Shown one piece after another: positions 50,612-59,204 of a DNA stretch of 64,000 nt (position 1 is its first letter; each line of letters begins with the position of its first letter). The stretch is from assembly GCA_025360015.1 (NCBI GenBank), contig JANYCZ010000025.1, positions 165,356 to 229,355 of the forward strand, written 5' to 3'. Made by a program: the position numbers and the translations under genes. Origin of the DNA: Verrucomicrobiota bacterium. Lineage in GTDB: Bacteria; Verrucomicrobiota; Verrucomicrobiia; Verrucomicrobiales; Verrucomicrobiaceae. Under the pieces are notes generated by a model that was not told where the DNA came from, made no database searches, and was given only the letters and a program-made list of their open reading frames with translations.

Positions 50612-52048
50612 ATGCCAAACTCCACCGCACTCCGCGACGCTCTGACCCAGTCACCGAACAACCTGTCGTTGCTGCTGCTCTATGGTCGTGCCTGTCTGGA
50701 AGAGCTCCATCTCGACGAGGCGCGTGAGGTCTTCACCCGCGCCTTGGAGCAGGACCCCGACCAGACCGATGCCATGCTGGGCATTGCCAAAGTTCTCTTC
50801 ATGGAGGGCGATACCTCCGGTGCTGCCGTGCGTGCCGAACGCGTCATTTTTCTGGAGCCCACCAACGCCCAGGCGCATCTGCTGCTGAGCCGTGTGTATT
50901 TGAGCGAAGAAGACCGCACCAAAGCCATCGAACACTTTGACCGTGCTGCGCAGATCGACGGCACCATGAGCGATCCCGCCCTCGAGCGTGAACTCGGCCG
51001 CACCGCGCGTGACGCGCGCAAAACCGCCCCTGCCCCGGCAGCCGAGCCTGCCAGCCAGGAAGCCCCCATGTCCGGCGGTGGTGATCAGGATGAGTTCTTC
51101 GAAGACCCCTTCGATGATCCACCCTACGACTGGCGTCCCGAGACCTTCTACGCGCCCGGCGACCCCGAGCGTGGCAACGTCACCTTTGCCGATGTCGGCG
51201 GCATGGAAGAACTCAAGGAAGAGATCCGCCTCAAGATCACCTACCCGCTGCAGTTCCCCGATCTCTACAAAGCCTACGGTCGCAAGACTGGCGGTGGCAT
51301 TCTCATTTACGGCCCGCCCGGTTGCGGCAAGACGCTGATCCTCCGCGCCGTCGCGGGTGAAGTGCCCTGCAACTACCTCTCCGTCGGTCTGCACGAGATC
51401 TTCGACCCCTACTTCGGCAGCACTGAGCGCAACCTGCATCAGATCTTCGAAACCGCGCGCGCCAACGCCCCCTGCGTCCTCGTGTTTGATGACATCGACT
51501 CGCTTGCCATGGACCGCCGGCAGATCCGCGAAAGCCAAATGCGAAATCTGGTGAACCAGTTTCTGCATGAGATGGACGGCATCCGCAGTGAGAACCAGCG
51601 CATCCTCGTCATCGGTGCCACGAACCAGCCGTGGGCGCTCGATCCCGCCTTCCGCCGCCCCGGTCGTTTTGATCAGGCCATCTTCGTCGCCCCGCCGGAT
51701 GCCCCTGCCCGCGCGCAGATCATCGAGTTGCTCGCCAAAGACAAGCCCATTGCCGAATTCGACACCACGGAACTCATCGAAGCCACCAACGGCTTCTCCG
51801 GCGCCGACTTAAAATGGGTCTTTGATCGCGCCGCCGAACTTGCCCTGTCTGCTGCCATCCACACCGGCCAGCCCGTGCCGATCACCCTTGAGCTGCTGCT
51901 CGCCGTGGCCAAAGCCCACTCGCCCAGCACCCAGGAATGGTTTGAAGGCGTCCGCACCCACGCGCAGACGAACGAAGGCCCCGACAGCATCTTCAACGAT
52001 ATGCGCAAGTTCCTCAACGCACCGTCGAATACGAAGAAGGAGCGTTAA
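50612..52048 (+). CDS. TPR-AAA+ ATPase (CDC48/FtsH-type AAA)
   Basis: The protein has 478 residues. Residues 1-115 hold about three tetratricopeptide repeats (LLYGRACLEELHLDEAREVFTRAL, MLGIAKVLFMEGDTSGAAVRAERV, LLLSRVYLSEEDRTKAIEHFDRA). A short acidic linker leads into an AAA module: VTFADVGGMEELKEEI, Walker A GPPGCGKT (about 233-240), Walker B VLVFDDID (about 290), and the second region of homology GATNQPWALDPAFRRPGRFD with both Arg fingers. The usual Glu of Walker B (DEID) is Asp. A protein-remodelling ATPase whose TPRs bind clients is likely. Confidence 0.88.
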   Translation: MPNSTALRDALTQSPNNLSLLLLYGRACLEELHLDEAREVFTRALEQDPDQTDAMLGIAKVLFMEGDTSGAAVRAERVIFLEPTNAQAHLLLSRVYLSEEDRTKAIEHFDRAAQIDGTMSDPALERELGRTARDARKTAPAPAAEPASQEAPMSGGGDQDEFFEDPFDDPPYDWRPETFYAPGDPERGNVTFADVGGMEELKEEIRLKITYPLQFPDLYKAYGRKTGGGILIYGPPGCGKTLILRAVAGEVPCNYLSVGLHEIFDPYFGSTERNLHQIFETARANAPCVLVFDDIDSLAMDRRQIRESQMRNLVNQFLHEMDGIRSENQRILVIGATNQPWALDPAFRRPGRFDQAIFVAPPDAPARAQIIELLAKDKPIAEFDTTELIEATNGFSGADLKWVFDRAAELALSAAIHTGQPVPITLELLLAVAKAHSPSTQEWFEGVRTHAQTNEGPDSIFNDMRKFLNAPSNTKKER

Positions 52049-52075
52049 GTACTCCAGAGCTTTAGCTCGTTCTGG
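52048..52075 (+). repeat. solitary copy of the AGTACT...GAGCTTTAGCTCGTT repeat
   Basis: A 28-nt unit matching the arms at 19993-20020 and 20043-20070 except at a few positions, located right at the stop codon of the AAA gene. The following 150 nt (to 52226) contain several GTCAAG words but no gene. Confidence 0.8.
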
Positions 52076-52226
52076 GTCTGGTCAAGTGCGCTGCGCGCTG
52101 TCAAGAGGTCAAGTAGTTGTCAAAACGTCCCGAAGCGGCAGCATGCCTGATCAAACGGTCGCATCGTAGTCAAGGTGTCGAGCAGCACACTGCCCGACAC
52201 TTGACCAACCCCTTGACGCGAAGCCT

Positions 52227-53810
52227 CTACCTCGTCAGCGTCCCATCCACGATGCGCATCGCACCACGCGGATTCGCATCCTTCAGCAGCTCAGGCAGCG
52301 CTTCTTCCGGGAAGCCCTGGTAGGAAACAGGACGCACGAAGCGATAGATGCTGCCGGTACCGATGCTCGTAAAGAAGCTGTGGCTGGCCGCCGGATACGG
52401 CCCGCCGTGGTGCATGGAGGGACAGACTTCGATGCCGGTGGGGAAACCGTTGAAGATGATGCGGCCCACCTTGCGCTCCAGCACGCGGATAAGCGGCGCG
52501 AAGTCGCGCAGATCCTGCTCGGTGCCTTGCAGCGTGGCGGTAAGCTGGCCATCGAGGCTGTTCGCATAGCGCAGCATGTCTTCGAGAGTGGCGCATTGGG
52601 TGATGATCGAGCACGGGCCAAAAACCTCGCGGCGCAGTTCGGCGTTGGCTTCCAGCACGTCAATCGTGGTGGTGAAGATGCGACAGGCTGCTTGGGAGGC
52701 TGTTTCGCTCGGCGCGGTTTCCGACTGCCCGGCAAGCTGCAAACCATCCACCGTCTGCCATACAGCAGTGCCGGCGTCATACGCCTCGCAGATACCACGA
52801 TGCAGCATCGTCTGCGGTGCCACCTTGCCCGCGAGAGCCGCTGCGTTGCTGATGAACTGATTCAAATCGTCGCCCTTCAGGCCCAGCACCACGGCGGGAT
52901 TCGTGCAGAACTGGCCCACGCCCATCGTCACGGAGCCGACATAGGCTTCCGCAATTTTCGAGGCCCGCTCCTTGAGCGCCCCCGGCAGAACAAACACCGG
53001 ATTCACCGAGCCCATTTCGGCATACACAGGAATCGGCTGCGCACGCGCCGCCGCCACATCCATCAGCGCACGACCACCGCGTAGAGAGCCGGTGAAAGCC
53101 ACCGCCTGCGTGAGCGGATGTTTGGTCAGCGTCGTGCCGATGTCATTGCACTTGCCATGCAGCAAAGAGAAGCAGCCCGCTGGCAGTCCCACCTTGTGCA
53201 AGGCGCTCAGCACCGCACGCGCCAGCATCTCGCAGGTGCCAGGATGCGCAGGGTGTCCTTTGACCACAACCGGGCAGCCCGCCGCCAGTGCGCAGACGGA
53301 ATCCGTCCCAATGACCCCAATGGCGAAAGGAAAATTGCTCGCGCCAAACACCACCACAGGACCGATGGGCATCATCACGCGGCGCACATCTGGCTTCGGC
53401 AGCGGCTGGCGTTCAGGCTGCGCATGATCCACACAGGCATTCGCCCAGGAGCCTTCACGGATCAGTGCCGCGAAGAGCTTGAGCTGACCGATCGCACGTC
53501 CGCGCTCGCCCGTCAGGCGGGCCATCGGCAGCGCGCACTCCGCATGCGCACGTTCCAGCAGCGCATCTCCCAGAGCGGTGATTTCATCCGCGATGGTGTC
53601 CAGCAAAGTCGCCCGTGTTTCCGGTGTCGCCATGCGCAACGCATCAAAGGCTCCATCCGCCGCCTGCATCGCCTCCTCCGCCTCTGCGTGCGTGGCATCG
53701 CCAAAAGCAGGCTCAAGCTGGGCGCTGGTGGTGGGATTGAAGGCGTGAAACAGATGTCCGTGCGGAGCCGCCTCGCGGCCCGCGATGTAGTGATGTCCAG
53801 TGAGTGTCAT
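52227..53810 (-). CDS. aldehyde dehydrogenase (alpha-ketoglutarate semialdehyde type)
   Basis: The protein has 527 residues from ATG 53810 (MTLTGHHYIAG). ALDH superfamily landmarks are PVVVFGASNFPFAIGVIG, CPVVVKGHPAHPGT, VAFTGSLRGGRAL, PVYAEMGSVNPVFV (catalytic Glu), GQFCTNPAVV (catalytic Cys) and RREVFGPCSIIT. The N-terminus and the overall length match the alpha-ketoglutaric semialdehyde dehydrogenases that finish hexarate, pentose or hydroxyproline catabolism. It stands alone, 20 kb from the catabolic locus and without that locus's operator, so a link is unproven. Confidence 0.87.
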   Translation of the reverse strand: MTLTGHHYIAGREAAPHGHLFHAFNPTTSAQLEPAFGDATHAEAEEAMQAADGAFDALRMATPETRATLLDTIADEITALGDALLERAHAECALPMARLTGERGRAIGQLKLFAALIREGSWANACVDHAQPERQPLPKPDVRRVMMPIGPVVVFGASNFPFAIGVIGTDSVCALAAGCPVVVKGHPAHPGTCEMLARAVLSALHKVGLPAGCFSLLHGKCNDIGTTLTKHPLTQAVAFTGSLRGGRALMDVAAARAQPIPVYAEMGSVNPVFVLPGALKERASKIAEAYVGSVTMGVGQFCTNPAVVLGLKGDDLNQFISNAAALAGKVAPQTMLHRGICEAYDAGTAVWQTVDGLQLAGQSETAPSETASQAACRIFTTTIDVLEANAELRREVFGPCSIITQCATLEDMLRYANSLDGQLTATLQGTEQDLRDFAPLIRVLERKVGRIIFNGFPTGIEVCPSMHHGGPYPAASHSFFTSIGTGSIYRFVRPVSYQGFPEEALPELLKDANPRGAMRIVDGTLTR

Positions 53811-53983
53811 GGTTGGGGAGTTTCTAGAGAGAAATGCTGTTTCGTCCAGTGTTCGTGCGTGAACAAGCCCCCTCAATAGCACGCCCCTCCTGAAAAATCA
53901 CAGCCCATACACCACTTTCATGAAACCGCCGGATTTCCAATCTCACCTGGCACGGGTGAGGAACAATCCGCTGGCTTAACGAG

Positions 53984-54187
53984 GTGCTCATGGTGGTCTT
54001 CTGCGCGGTGCTCTGTGACTGCGACGGCTTCACTGACATGAAGGACTTTGCCCAGACACAACTGGCCGGGGCCAATTCACTCACCCTGCATGTGGACTCT
54101 GTGCCGGAGCCTTTGCGTGCGCTGCCGGGAGCCCTAGGGCTTGCTTTCCTCACCCTGCGTCGTCGCCACCGGGTGCTTGCGGCTTAA
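53984..54187 (+). pseudogene. remnant of a PEP-CTERM exported protein
   Basis: A short frame (GTG start 53984, upstream in-frame TGA at 53957) ends with a classic PEP-CTERM signal: SVPEPLRALPGALGLAFLTL followed by RRRHRVLAA. Preceding residues (GANSLTLHVD) look like the last strand of a secreted beta domain. Only the sorting signal and about 35 residues survive, so I read it as a decayed gene tail. The rest of the 53811-54190 interval holds a small CTCACC/GGTGAG stem and nothing else I can support. Confidence 0.6.
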
Positions 54188-54190
54188 GAC

Positions 54191-54556
54191 TCAAAACTCG
54201 CCACGGAACACGCAACGGGCGTTGGGTGTTTCGTGGATCACGATCTCACAGAGGCCGGGCAGTTGCGGGGCCAGTTTTTTCCAGAGCCAGGCGGCCATGT
54301 ATTCGATGGTCGGGTTCTCCAGGCCTTCGATCTCATTGAGATAGGAATGATCCAGCCGGTCCATGATCGGCTTCATGGCCCGGGAGATTTCCGCGTGATC
54401 ATAGACCCAGCCGATCTTCGGATCCACCTCGCCTTCAACGGCGATTTCCAGCTTGAAGGAATGGCCATGCATCTTGGTGCATTTGTGATCGCCAGGAAGG
54501 TTGGGCAGCGTCTGGGCGGCCTCGAAACGGAAGTCTTTGATGATGCGTGCGCGCAT
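54191..54556 (-). CDS. queD: 6-carboxy-5,6,7,8-tetrahydropterin synthase (QueD)
   Basis: A 121-residue PTPS-fold enzyme. The zinc-binding CTKMHGHSF with its active-site Cys is at about residues 26-34. WVYDHAEISRAM (substrate Asp/His), RLDHSYLNEIEGLENPTIEYMA and the C-terminal VIHETPNARCVF (Glu) complete the active site. It converts 7,8-dihydroneopterin triphosphate to 6-carboxytetrahydropterin in queuosine biosynthesis. No other queuosine gene is in the window. Confidence 0.95.
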   Translation of the reverse strand: MRARIIKDFRFEAAQTLPNLPGDHKCTKMHGHSFKLEIAVEGEVDPKIGWVYDHAEISRAMKPIMDRLDHSYLNEIEGLENPTIEYMAAWLWKKLAPQLPGLCEIVIHETPNARCVFRGEF

Positions 54557-54629
54557 GAAAATTTAGGAAGGAAGAGTCTTTAAACCACGAATGCCCGCTG
54601 ACCAGCGCAGATTCTGTGAATGGGAAACA

Positions 54630-56657
54630 TCAGCGCGCCGAACGCTCGGGCTTCTTGCTCGGTTCTGCCGCCGCATGCGGTGGCAGGATGGTCAGGTTCA
54701 AACGGTAAACCAGGCCGTCAAACGGCGTGCTGTTTGGGTATTTGGCGTTCTTTAAAATGCCAAAGCTCTGCCCGGCGGCGATGCCAGCCTTGGGCTCTTG
54801 GGGAAATCCTTTGTCAAACGGGGCGACCCCAAGCACCTCGCTGTGCCCCGGTACCGCCAGCGTGATGACGCCGCCGGTCTCAATCTGCGCCCGAATATTG
54901 ACACGCCCTTTCTCCAGCGCCGCTCCGCTGATGACCGTGCTCTGCCCATTCACAAACACGGTCAGAGTCGGCTGGGCGGCCACCAGATGCAGCACATAGC
55001 CAGACTGCTCGTCACCCTGGGCCAGCAGCGTGCTGTCCTGATCCACGAGCGGATCGAACTCAAAGGCGGCATCCATAAAGACACCCCTGCCCTGCAGCTT
55101 TGGCGCCTCGGTCGCGCTGAGGACATCGCCGATGTTCAGCACCAGATCATCCGAACCCGCCGGGCTGACAGCTCCCACGATTTCACCCGCCGGACGTGAG
55201 GCACTCTTAAATTCCTTGGGGAAAAACCCGGCCAGCGTGGACTTCAGCGCCGCATGCTCCGGCTTCGCCGCGAGATTTGTCCACTCATGCGGATCGGTCT
55301 GATGATCGTAGAGTTCCTCGCTTCCATCCGAGTAGCGGATGTAGCGCCAGCGTTCATCGCGCGCAGCATATCCCGCATTTTTGCCACCTCCCATGCAGGT
55401 GATGGCGGGGCGGTCGCGCTTGGCCGTCGGATCTTCCAGCAGCGGTTTCAAACTGCTGCCATCCAGATGCGCAGGCAGCGGCAGCTCAGCAAGATCGCAC
55501 AGCGTGGGATAGAGATCTATCAGCGCCACTGGCTGTGCCGAGGCGCTGTCCGGCTGGGTGACACCCGGGGCGTAAATGGAGAGGGGCACGCGCGTCGTCG
55601 GCTCCCACAGCTTGCCCTTGTGCCACATTTGCTTTTCCCCGAGGTACCAGCCGTGGTCGGAGGTGAAGACGATGATCGTGTTCTTCGCGTTCGGCCCCTT
55701 GTCAACGGCATCAAGAATGCGCCCCAGCATGGCATCGCAAAACGCCACACTGGCCAGGTAGGCGCGCACGGTGTCCTTCCAGAGGTTCTTTTCGAGGATC
55801 AGCTTGTGCAGCCCTTCCTTGAGGTGCGTCTTCGCAATCGCAGGCACATCATCCAGATCATCCGCCTTCACTTCCGGCAGCTTGATGGAATCCAGCGGCA
55901 GCGCATCGAAGTACCTCTGCGGCACATACCAAGGCGAATGCGGACGGTACAGCCCCAGTGCGAGGAAGAACGGCTGCCCCTGCTTCTTGCCGAGGAAATC
56001 AGCGGCAAAGGCGGCGATCTGGCCATCATCGGTCTTTTCTTCTGTGATGGGAATGCCACCCCAGTCCCAGTGCCAGATGTTCAGGCCGTTGAAATTTTGC
56101 CCTGTATGTACAGGCAGATCTGGAATCTGAACACCGGCCTGCGGAAAGCGCTGGTCCCAGGCGCCGTCCTGCTCAAAGCCGCGCCGCCCGCCGTGCCAGC
56201 CACTGAGACGCCCCTCGGGCCCACCGTGGTTCGCGTGGAAGATTTTGCCTGCCGCAGCGGTGGTGTAGCCCTTGGCTTTGAAATACTCCGGCAGCGTCGG
56301 TTTGCATGCGATCTGCACGCTGCGCCGCCAGTCCTGCTCATTGCCATAGACTCCGCTCGATGATGGCAGCATGCCCGTGAGCAATGAGGTGCGCGAAGGA
56401 TTGCACAGCGCGTAATTGCAGTGCGCATTGCTGAAGCGCATGCCCCTTTTTGCCAGACGGTCCATGTTCGGAGTCACCGACTGCGGGTGGCCACCCATCC
56501 AACCTGCGTAATCCCGCAGATCATCCGCGATGATGAACAGTACATTGGGCTTTCCGTCAGCAGACTCTCCGCTCTCCTTCGGTTTCCCCACCGCACCCGC
56601 TGGCACAGCCAGCAGTACGAGGGCAAAGAAGAGCATGCAAGAAGGCGGCAACATCAT
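54630..56657 (-). CDS. secreted sulfatase (type I, iduronate-2-sulfatase-like) with C-terminal jelly roll
   Basis: The protein has 675 residues from ATG 56657, which starts a signal peptide (MLFFALVLLAVPAGAV within the first 25). NVLFIIADDLRDYAG provides the metal Asp pair. CNPSRTSLLTG is the Cys-type formylglycine motif C-x-P-S-R. VFTSDHGWYLGEKQMWHKGKL holds the second metal Asp and the Lys/His. Residues after about 480 form a laminin-G/concanavalin-like beta domain, an unusual addition. It probably desulfates a polysaccharide outside the cytoplasm. An anaerobic or FGE-type maturase is needed but none is in this window. Confidence 0.9.
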   Translation of the reverse strand: MMLPPSCMLFFALVLLAVPAGAVGKPKESGESADGKPNVLFIIADDLRDYAGWMGGHPQSVTPNMDRLAKRGMRFSNAHCNYALCNPSRTSLLTGMLPSSSGVYGNEQDWRRSVQIACKPTLPEYFKAKGYTTAAAGKIFHANHGGPEGRLSGWHGGRRGFEQDGAWDQRFPQAGVQIPDLPVHTGQNFNGLNIWHWDWGGIPITEEKTDDGQIAAFAADFLGKKQGQPFFLALGLYRPHSPWYVPQRYFDALPLDSIKLPEVKADDLDDVPAIAKTHLKEGLHKLILEKNLWKDTVRAYLASVAFCDAMLGRILDAVDKGPNAKNTIIVFTSDHGWYLGEKQMWHKGKLWEPTTRVPLSIYAPGVTQPDSASAQPVALIDLYPTLCDLAELPLPAHLDGSSLKPLLEDPTAKRDRPAITCMGGGKNAGYAARDERWRYIRYSDGSEELYDHQTDPHEWTNLAAKPEHAALKSTLAGFFPKEFKSASRPAGEIVGAVSPAGSDDLVLNIGDVLSATEAPKLQGRGVFMDAAFEFDPLVDQDSTLLAQGDEQSGYVLHLVAAQPTLTVFVNGQSTVISGAALEKGRVNIRAQIETGGVITLAVPGHSEVLGVAPFDKGFPQEPKAGIAAGQSFGILKNAKYPNSTPFDGLVYRLNLTILPPHAAAEPSKKPERSAR

Positions 56658-56821
56658 GGAAAGCTCGCACGGAGCTGCGTCTATGTCGAGCCAGCGTCTC
56701 GATGAATCTATGGCGTGATAAGGAAGCAAGCGGGAAGATGATGGAATCTCCACCGAATTCACCTATCCCGGCAGCTTTTCCATCCAAGATTTCCCTGAAT
56801 TTTTTTTTGATTTTGCCGACT

Positions 56822-56839
56822 TTGTGAAATTTTTCACAA
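56822..56839. promoter_or_regulatory. Rex-type operator upstream of the atp operon
   Basis: TTGTGAA-ATTT-TTCACAA is a perfect match to the Rex consensus (TTGTGAA-N4-TTCACAA), embedded in a 20-bp perfect palindrome at 56821-56840. It lies 94 nt before the atpB ATG. TTGCCG at 56813 with a CAAATA at 56837 could be the promoter it overlaps (weak). Confidence 0.75.
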
Positions 56840-56933
56840 ATAGGGCTTGCGACCCCCTCTCATGTGGCTAAAAAAAAGGCCCGCCATCCCGGCCAGACCC
56901 TACACTGGCCATCCCCGGTAGCCCCTACCCCTC

Positions 56934-57797
56934 ATGTTGCCTTCGTTTCTCCAACCAACCTCCTTCTCGCCGCTGCTCGCGAACGTGCACAGCTATGCGT
57001 CGGAGCTCTTCACTGAGAGCAGCAACCTGGGATTTCTCACCAATTCCCTGCTCGTCGCAGCGGTCGTGGTGGGCATCGTCCTTTGGTTCGCCGCCAAGGC
57101 GACGAAGAACATGACGCTGATCCCGCACAAGGCGCAGAACTTCTTCGAATTCATCGTCGAGTTCCTGTACGGTCAGGTGGAAGGCATCGTTGGTGCCAAG
57201 ATCGCTCCTCGCGTTTTCCCACTGCTCGCGACCATCTTCATTTACATTCTCGTCTCCAACTGGTTCGGCCTCCTTCCGGGCATCGGCACCATCGGCTGGG
57301 GAGAAGGCACCGGCTTTATGAGCGTCAAGGAAGTGCACGATCCGCTGCTGCGCCCGCCGACGGCTGACTTGAACATGACCTTCGGCCTTTCCGTCTCCAT
57401 GTTCCTCGTCTGGCTCTACATCACCATTAGAGAAGTCGGCGTCTGGGGCTTCGTGGTTCACACCTTCGGTGCCAAGGGCGGATTGAAGGGCGTCATGGGT
57501 GCCATGGTGGCCGTGGTCTTCCTCTTTGTTGGCGTCATCGAAGTCTTCTCCATCGTCTTCCGTCCGGTCACCCTTTCCTTCCGCCTCTTCGGCAACGTCC
57601 TCGCGGGTGAAAACGTGCTGCACACCATGAGCGGCATGGGCGGCTTCCTCGGCAGCATCCTCGCTCCCTTGCCCTTCTACTTCATGGAACTTCTCGTCGG
57701 CCTGCTCCAGGCCATCGTGTTCACCCTGCTGAGCGCGGTTTACATCCAGCTTTCCACCACTCATGACGACCACGGTCACGAGGAGGCGCATCACTAA
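56934..57797 (+). CDS. atpB: F0F1 ATP synthase subunit a
   Basis: The 287-residue membrane stator subunit a. Family segments are IPHKAQNFFEFIVEFLYGQVEG, LATIFIYILVSNWFGLLPG, the TADLNMTFGLSVSMFLVWL helix, FRPVTLSFRLFGNVLAGENVL (the essential Arg sits in the SFRLFGN helix), and a C-terminal QAIVFTLLSAVYIQLS. A His/Asp tail (HDDHGHEEAHH) ends the protein. It is the first gene of the operon, and no atpI precedes it. Confidence 0.95.
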   Translation: MLPSFLQPTSFSPLLANVHSYASELFTESSNLGFLTNSLLVAAVVVGIVLWFAAKATKNMTLIPHKAQNFFEFIVEFLYGQVEGIVGAKIAPRVFPLLATIFIYILVSNWFGLLPGIGTIGWGEGTGFMSVKEVHDPLLRPPTADLNMTFGLSVSMFLVWLYITIREVGVWGFVVHTFGAKGGLKGVMGAMVAVVFLFVGVIEVFSIVFRPVTLSFRLFGNVLAGENVLHTMSGMGGFLGSILAPLPFYFMELLVGLLQAIVFTLLSAVYIQLSTTHDDHGHEEAHH

Positions 57798-57873
57798 TCT
57801 CTGACTTTGCCTGCGGGACCATGCGCAACGCGTGGACGCCGGTGACACAACAAACACAAACTCGACTAACATT

Positions 57874-58143
57874 ATGACACTTGAACTTATCTCCATGGCA
57901 CAGGCAGCCGCAGCACACGGCGCTGACGTCCTTCCAGTCCTCGCCCCTGCTGGCATCACTGGCAGCATCGCCACCGGTCTCGGTGCAGGCAGCGCCGCCA
58001 TCGGCGTGGGCCTCATCGGCTCCAAGGCCGTGGAAGCCGTCGGTCGCAATCCCGGCGCTTTCGGCAACATCCTGACCCTCGGCATTATCGCCATGGCCCT
58101 TGCAGAAGGTCTCGGCATTCTGTCCTTCATTCTTGGCAAGTAA
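57874..58143 (+). CDS. atpE: F0F1 ATP synthase subunit c
   Basis: The protein has 89 residues from ATG 57874 (ATG 57895 is a second possibility). Two helices are joined by the polar loop KAVEAVGRNPGAFG; the first contains GLGAGSAAIGVGLIG, the second LGIIAMALAEGLGILSFIL with the proton-carrying Glu. The N-terminal extension before the first helix is longer than in E. coli and slightly hydrophobic. It builds the rotating proteolipid ring. Confidence 0.95.
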   Translation: MTLELISMAQAAAAHGADVLPVLAPAGITGSIATGLGAGSAAIGVGLIGSKAVEAVGRNPGAFGNILTLGIIAMALAEGLGILSFILGK

Positions 58144-58213
58144 GCCCTGAATTTCGCAGCGGGCTGAAAGCAGCCCGCTGCAGTTAAATCTCTTCTCTCT
58201 TTTTCACACCGTT

Positions 58214-58735
58214 ATGGACCAGATCAAAGGCATCGCATATCAGATCGCAGGCGACTTCGGCCTCGCTTGGGGCAAGTTTTTTTCCCAAGTCATCATCTTT
58301 ATTCTGGTCTATACCATTCTCAAGAAGTACGCCTTCGGTCCCATCATGGGAATGCTGGAGCAGCGCCGTCAGCGCATCGCCGATGGTGAAGCCAAACTCG
58401 AAAAGATTGGCCGCGACGCAGCCGAAGCCAGGCAGACCTCCCAGGCCATTCTCGACAAAGCAGAGGCTGATGCAGCCCGCCTTGTGAAAGAAGCTGATGA
58501 CGCCGCCAAGGCCATCCAGGAGCGCCGCCAGCAGGACGCCGTGGCCAGCGCCAACACCATCATCGCCAAGGCTCGTGAAGCCGCCCAGCTTGAGCAGGAA
58601 CAGCTCATGTCCCAGCTCAAGCGCGAATTCGGCCGCATGGTCTCCGACGCCACCAGCCGCGTCACCGGCAAGGTCCTCAACACCGACGACCAGACCCGCA
58701 TCAATCAGGAAACCTCCGCTCAGGTCTCCGCTTAA
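58214..58735 (+). CDS. atpF: F0F1 ATP synthase subunit b
   Basis: The 173-residue peripheral stalk subunit. One membrane helix near residue 20 (FSQVIIFILVYTILKKYAFG) is followed by a long Ala/Glu/Lys/Gln-rich helix characteristic of the b dimer (LEKIGRDAAEARQTSQAILD and onward). There is only one b gene, so no b/b' pair. Confidence 0.93.
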   Translation: MDQIKGIAYQIAGDFGLAWGKFFSQVIIFILVYTILKKYAFGPIMGMLEQRRQRIADGEAKLEKIGRDAAEARQTSQAILDKAEADAARLVKEADDAAKAIQERRQQDAVASANTIIAKAREAAQLEQEQLMSQLKREFGRMVSDATSRVTGKVLNTDDQTRINQETSAQVSA

Positions 58736-58756
58736 TTTTTCGCCGCTTCGCCAACC

Positions 58757-59155
58757 ATGAAGATCACCAAGGAAGCCCGCCGCACCTCTCGTCAGCTTTT
58801 CCGCGCCTGCATCGCAGAAGGAAAACTGGACGAGTCCCGCGTGCGCACAGTGGTCAGCAGCGTGGCCAAGAGCAAGCCACGCAGCTACATCGGCATTCTC
58901 GATGCCTTCGCCCGCCTCGTGGCGAATGAAGTGGACCGTCAGCGTGCCGCAGTAGAAAGCGCCACTGCTCTGACTCCTGCCACGCAGTCCGAGCTGCAGG
59001 CCAGCCTTTCCAAAAAGTATGGCCGTCCGCTCACTCTCGAATTCAACGTCAAACCAGAATTGCTGGGCGGCATCCGCGTGAAAGTCGGTTCCGACGTCTG
59101 GGACGGCAGCGTCAAAGCCCGTCTCAAAGCCCTGTCTGACTCCCTCTCCGCTTAA
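58757..59155 (+). CDS. atpH: F0F1 ATP synthase subunit delta (short form)
   Basis: A 132-residue delta/OSCP subunit, about 45 residues shorter than the usual 175-180. The C-terminal part is typical: LTPATQSELQASLSKKYGRP, LTLEFNVKPELLGGIRVKVGSDVWDGSVKARLKAL. The N-terminal helical bundle is truncated, retaining ARRTSRQLFRACIAEG. Position between atpF and atpA supports the identification. Confidence 0.9.
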   Translation: MKITKEARRTSRQLFRACIAEGKLDESRVRTVVSSVAKSKPRSYIGILDAFARLVANEVDRQRAAVESATALTPATQSELQASLSKKYGRPLTLEFNVKPELLGGIRVKVGSDVWDGSVKARLKALSDSLSA

Positions 59156-59204
59156 TTTCCGCCCTCAGCCTCTTCCCTCTTAGTTTTTTCAAACCCGCAA
59201 TACC

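Noticed and set aside
51550..51561. CTGGTGAACCAG inside the AAA gene as a fifth operator
   Set aside because: The spacer is 2 nt rather than 11 and the match lies in coding sequence.
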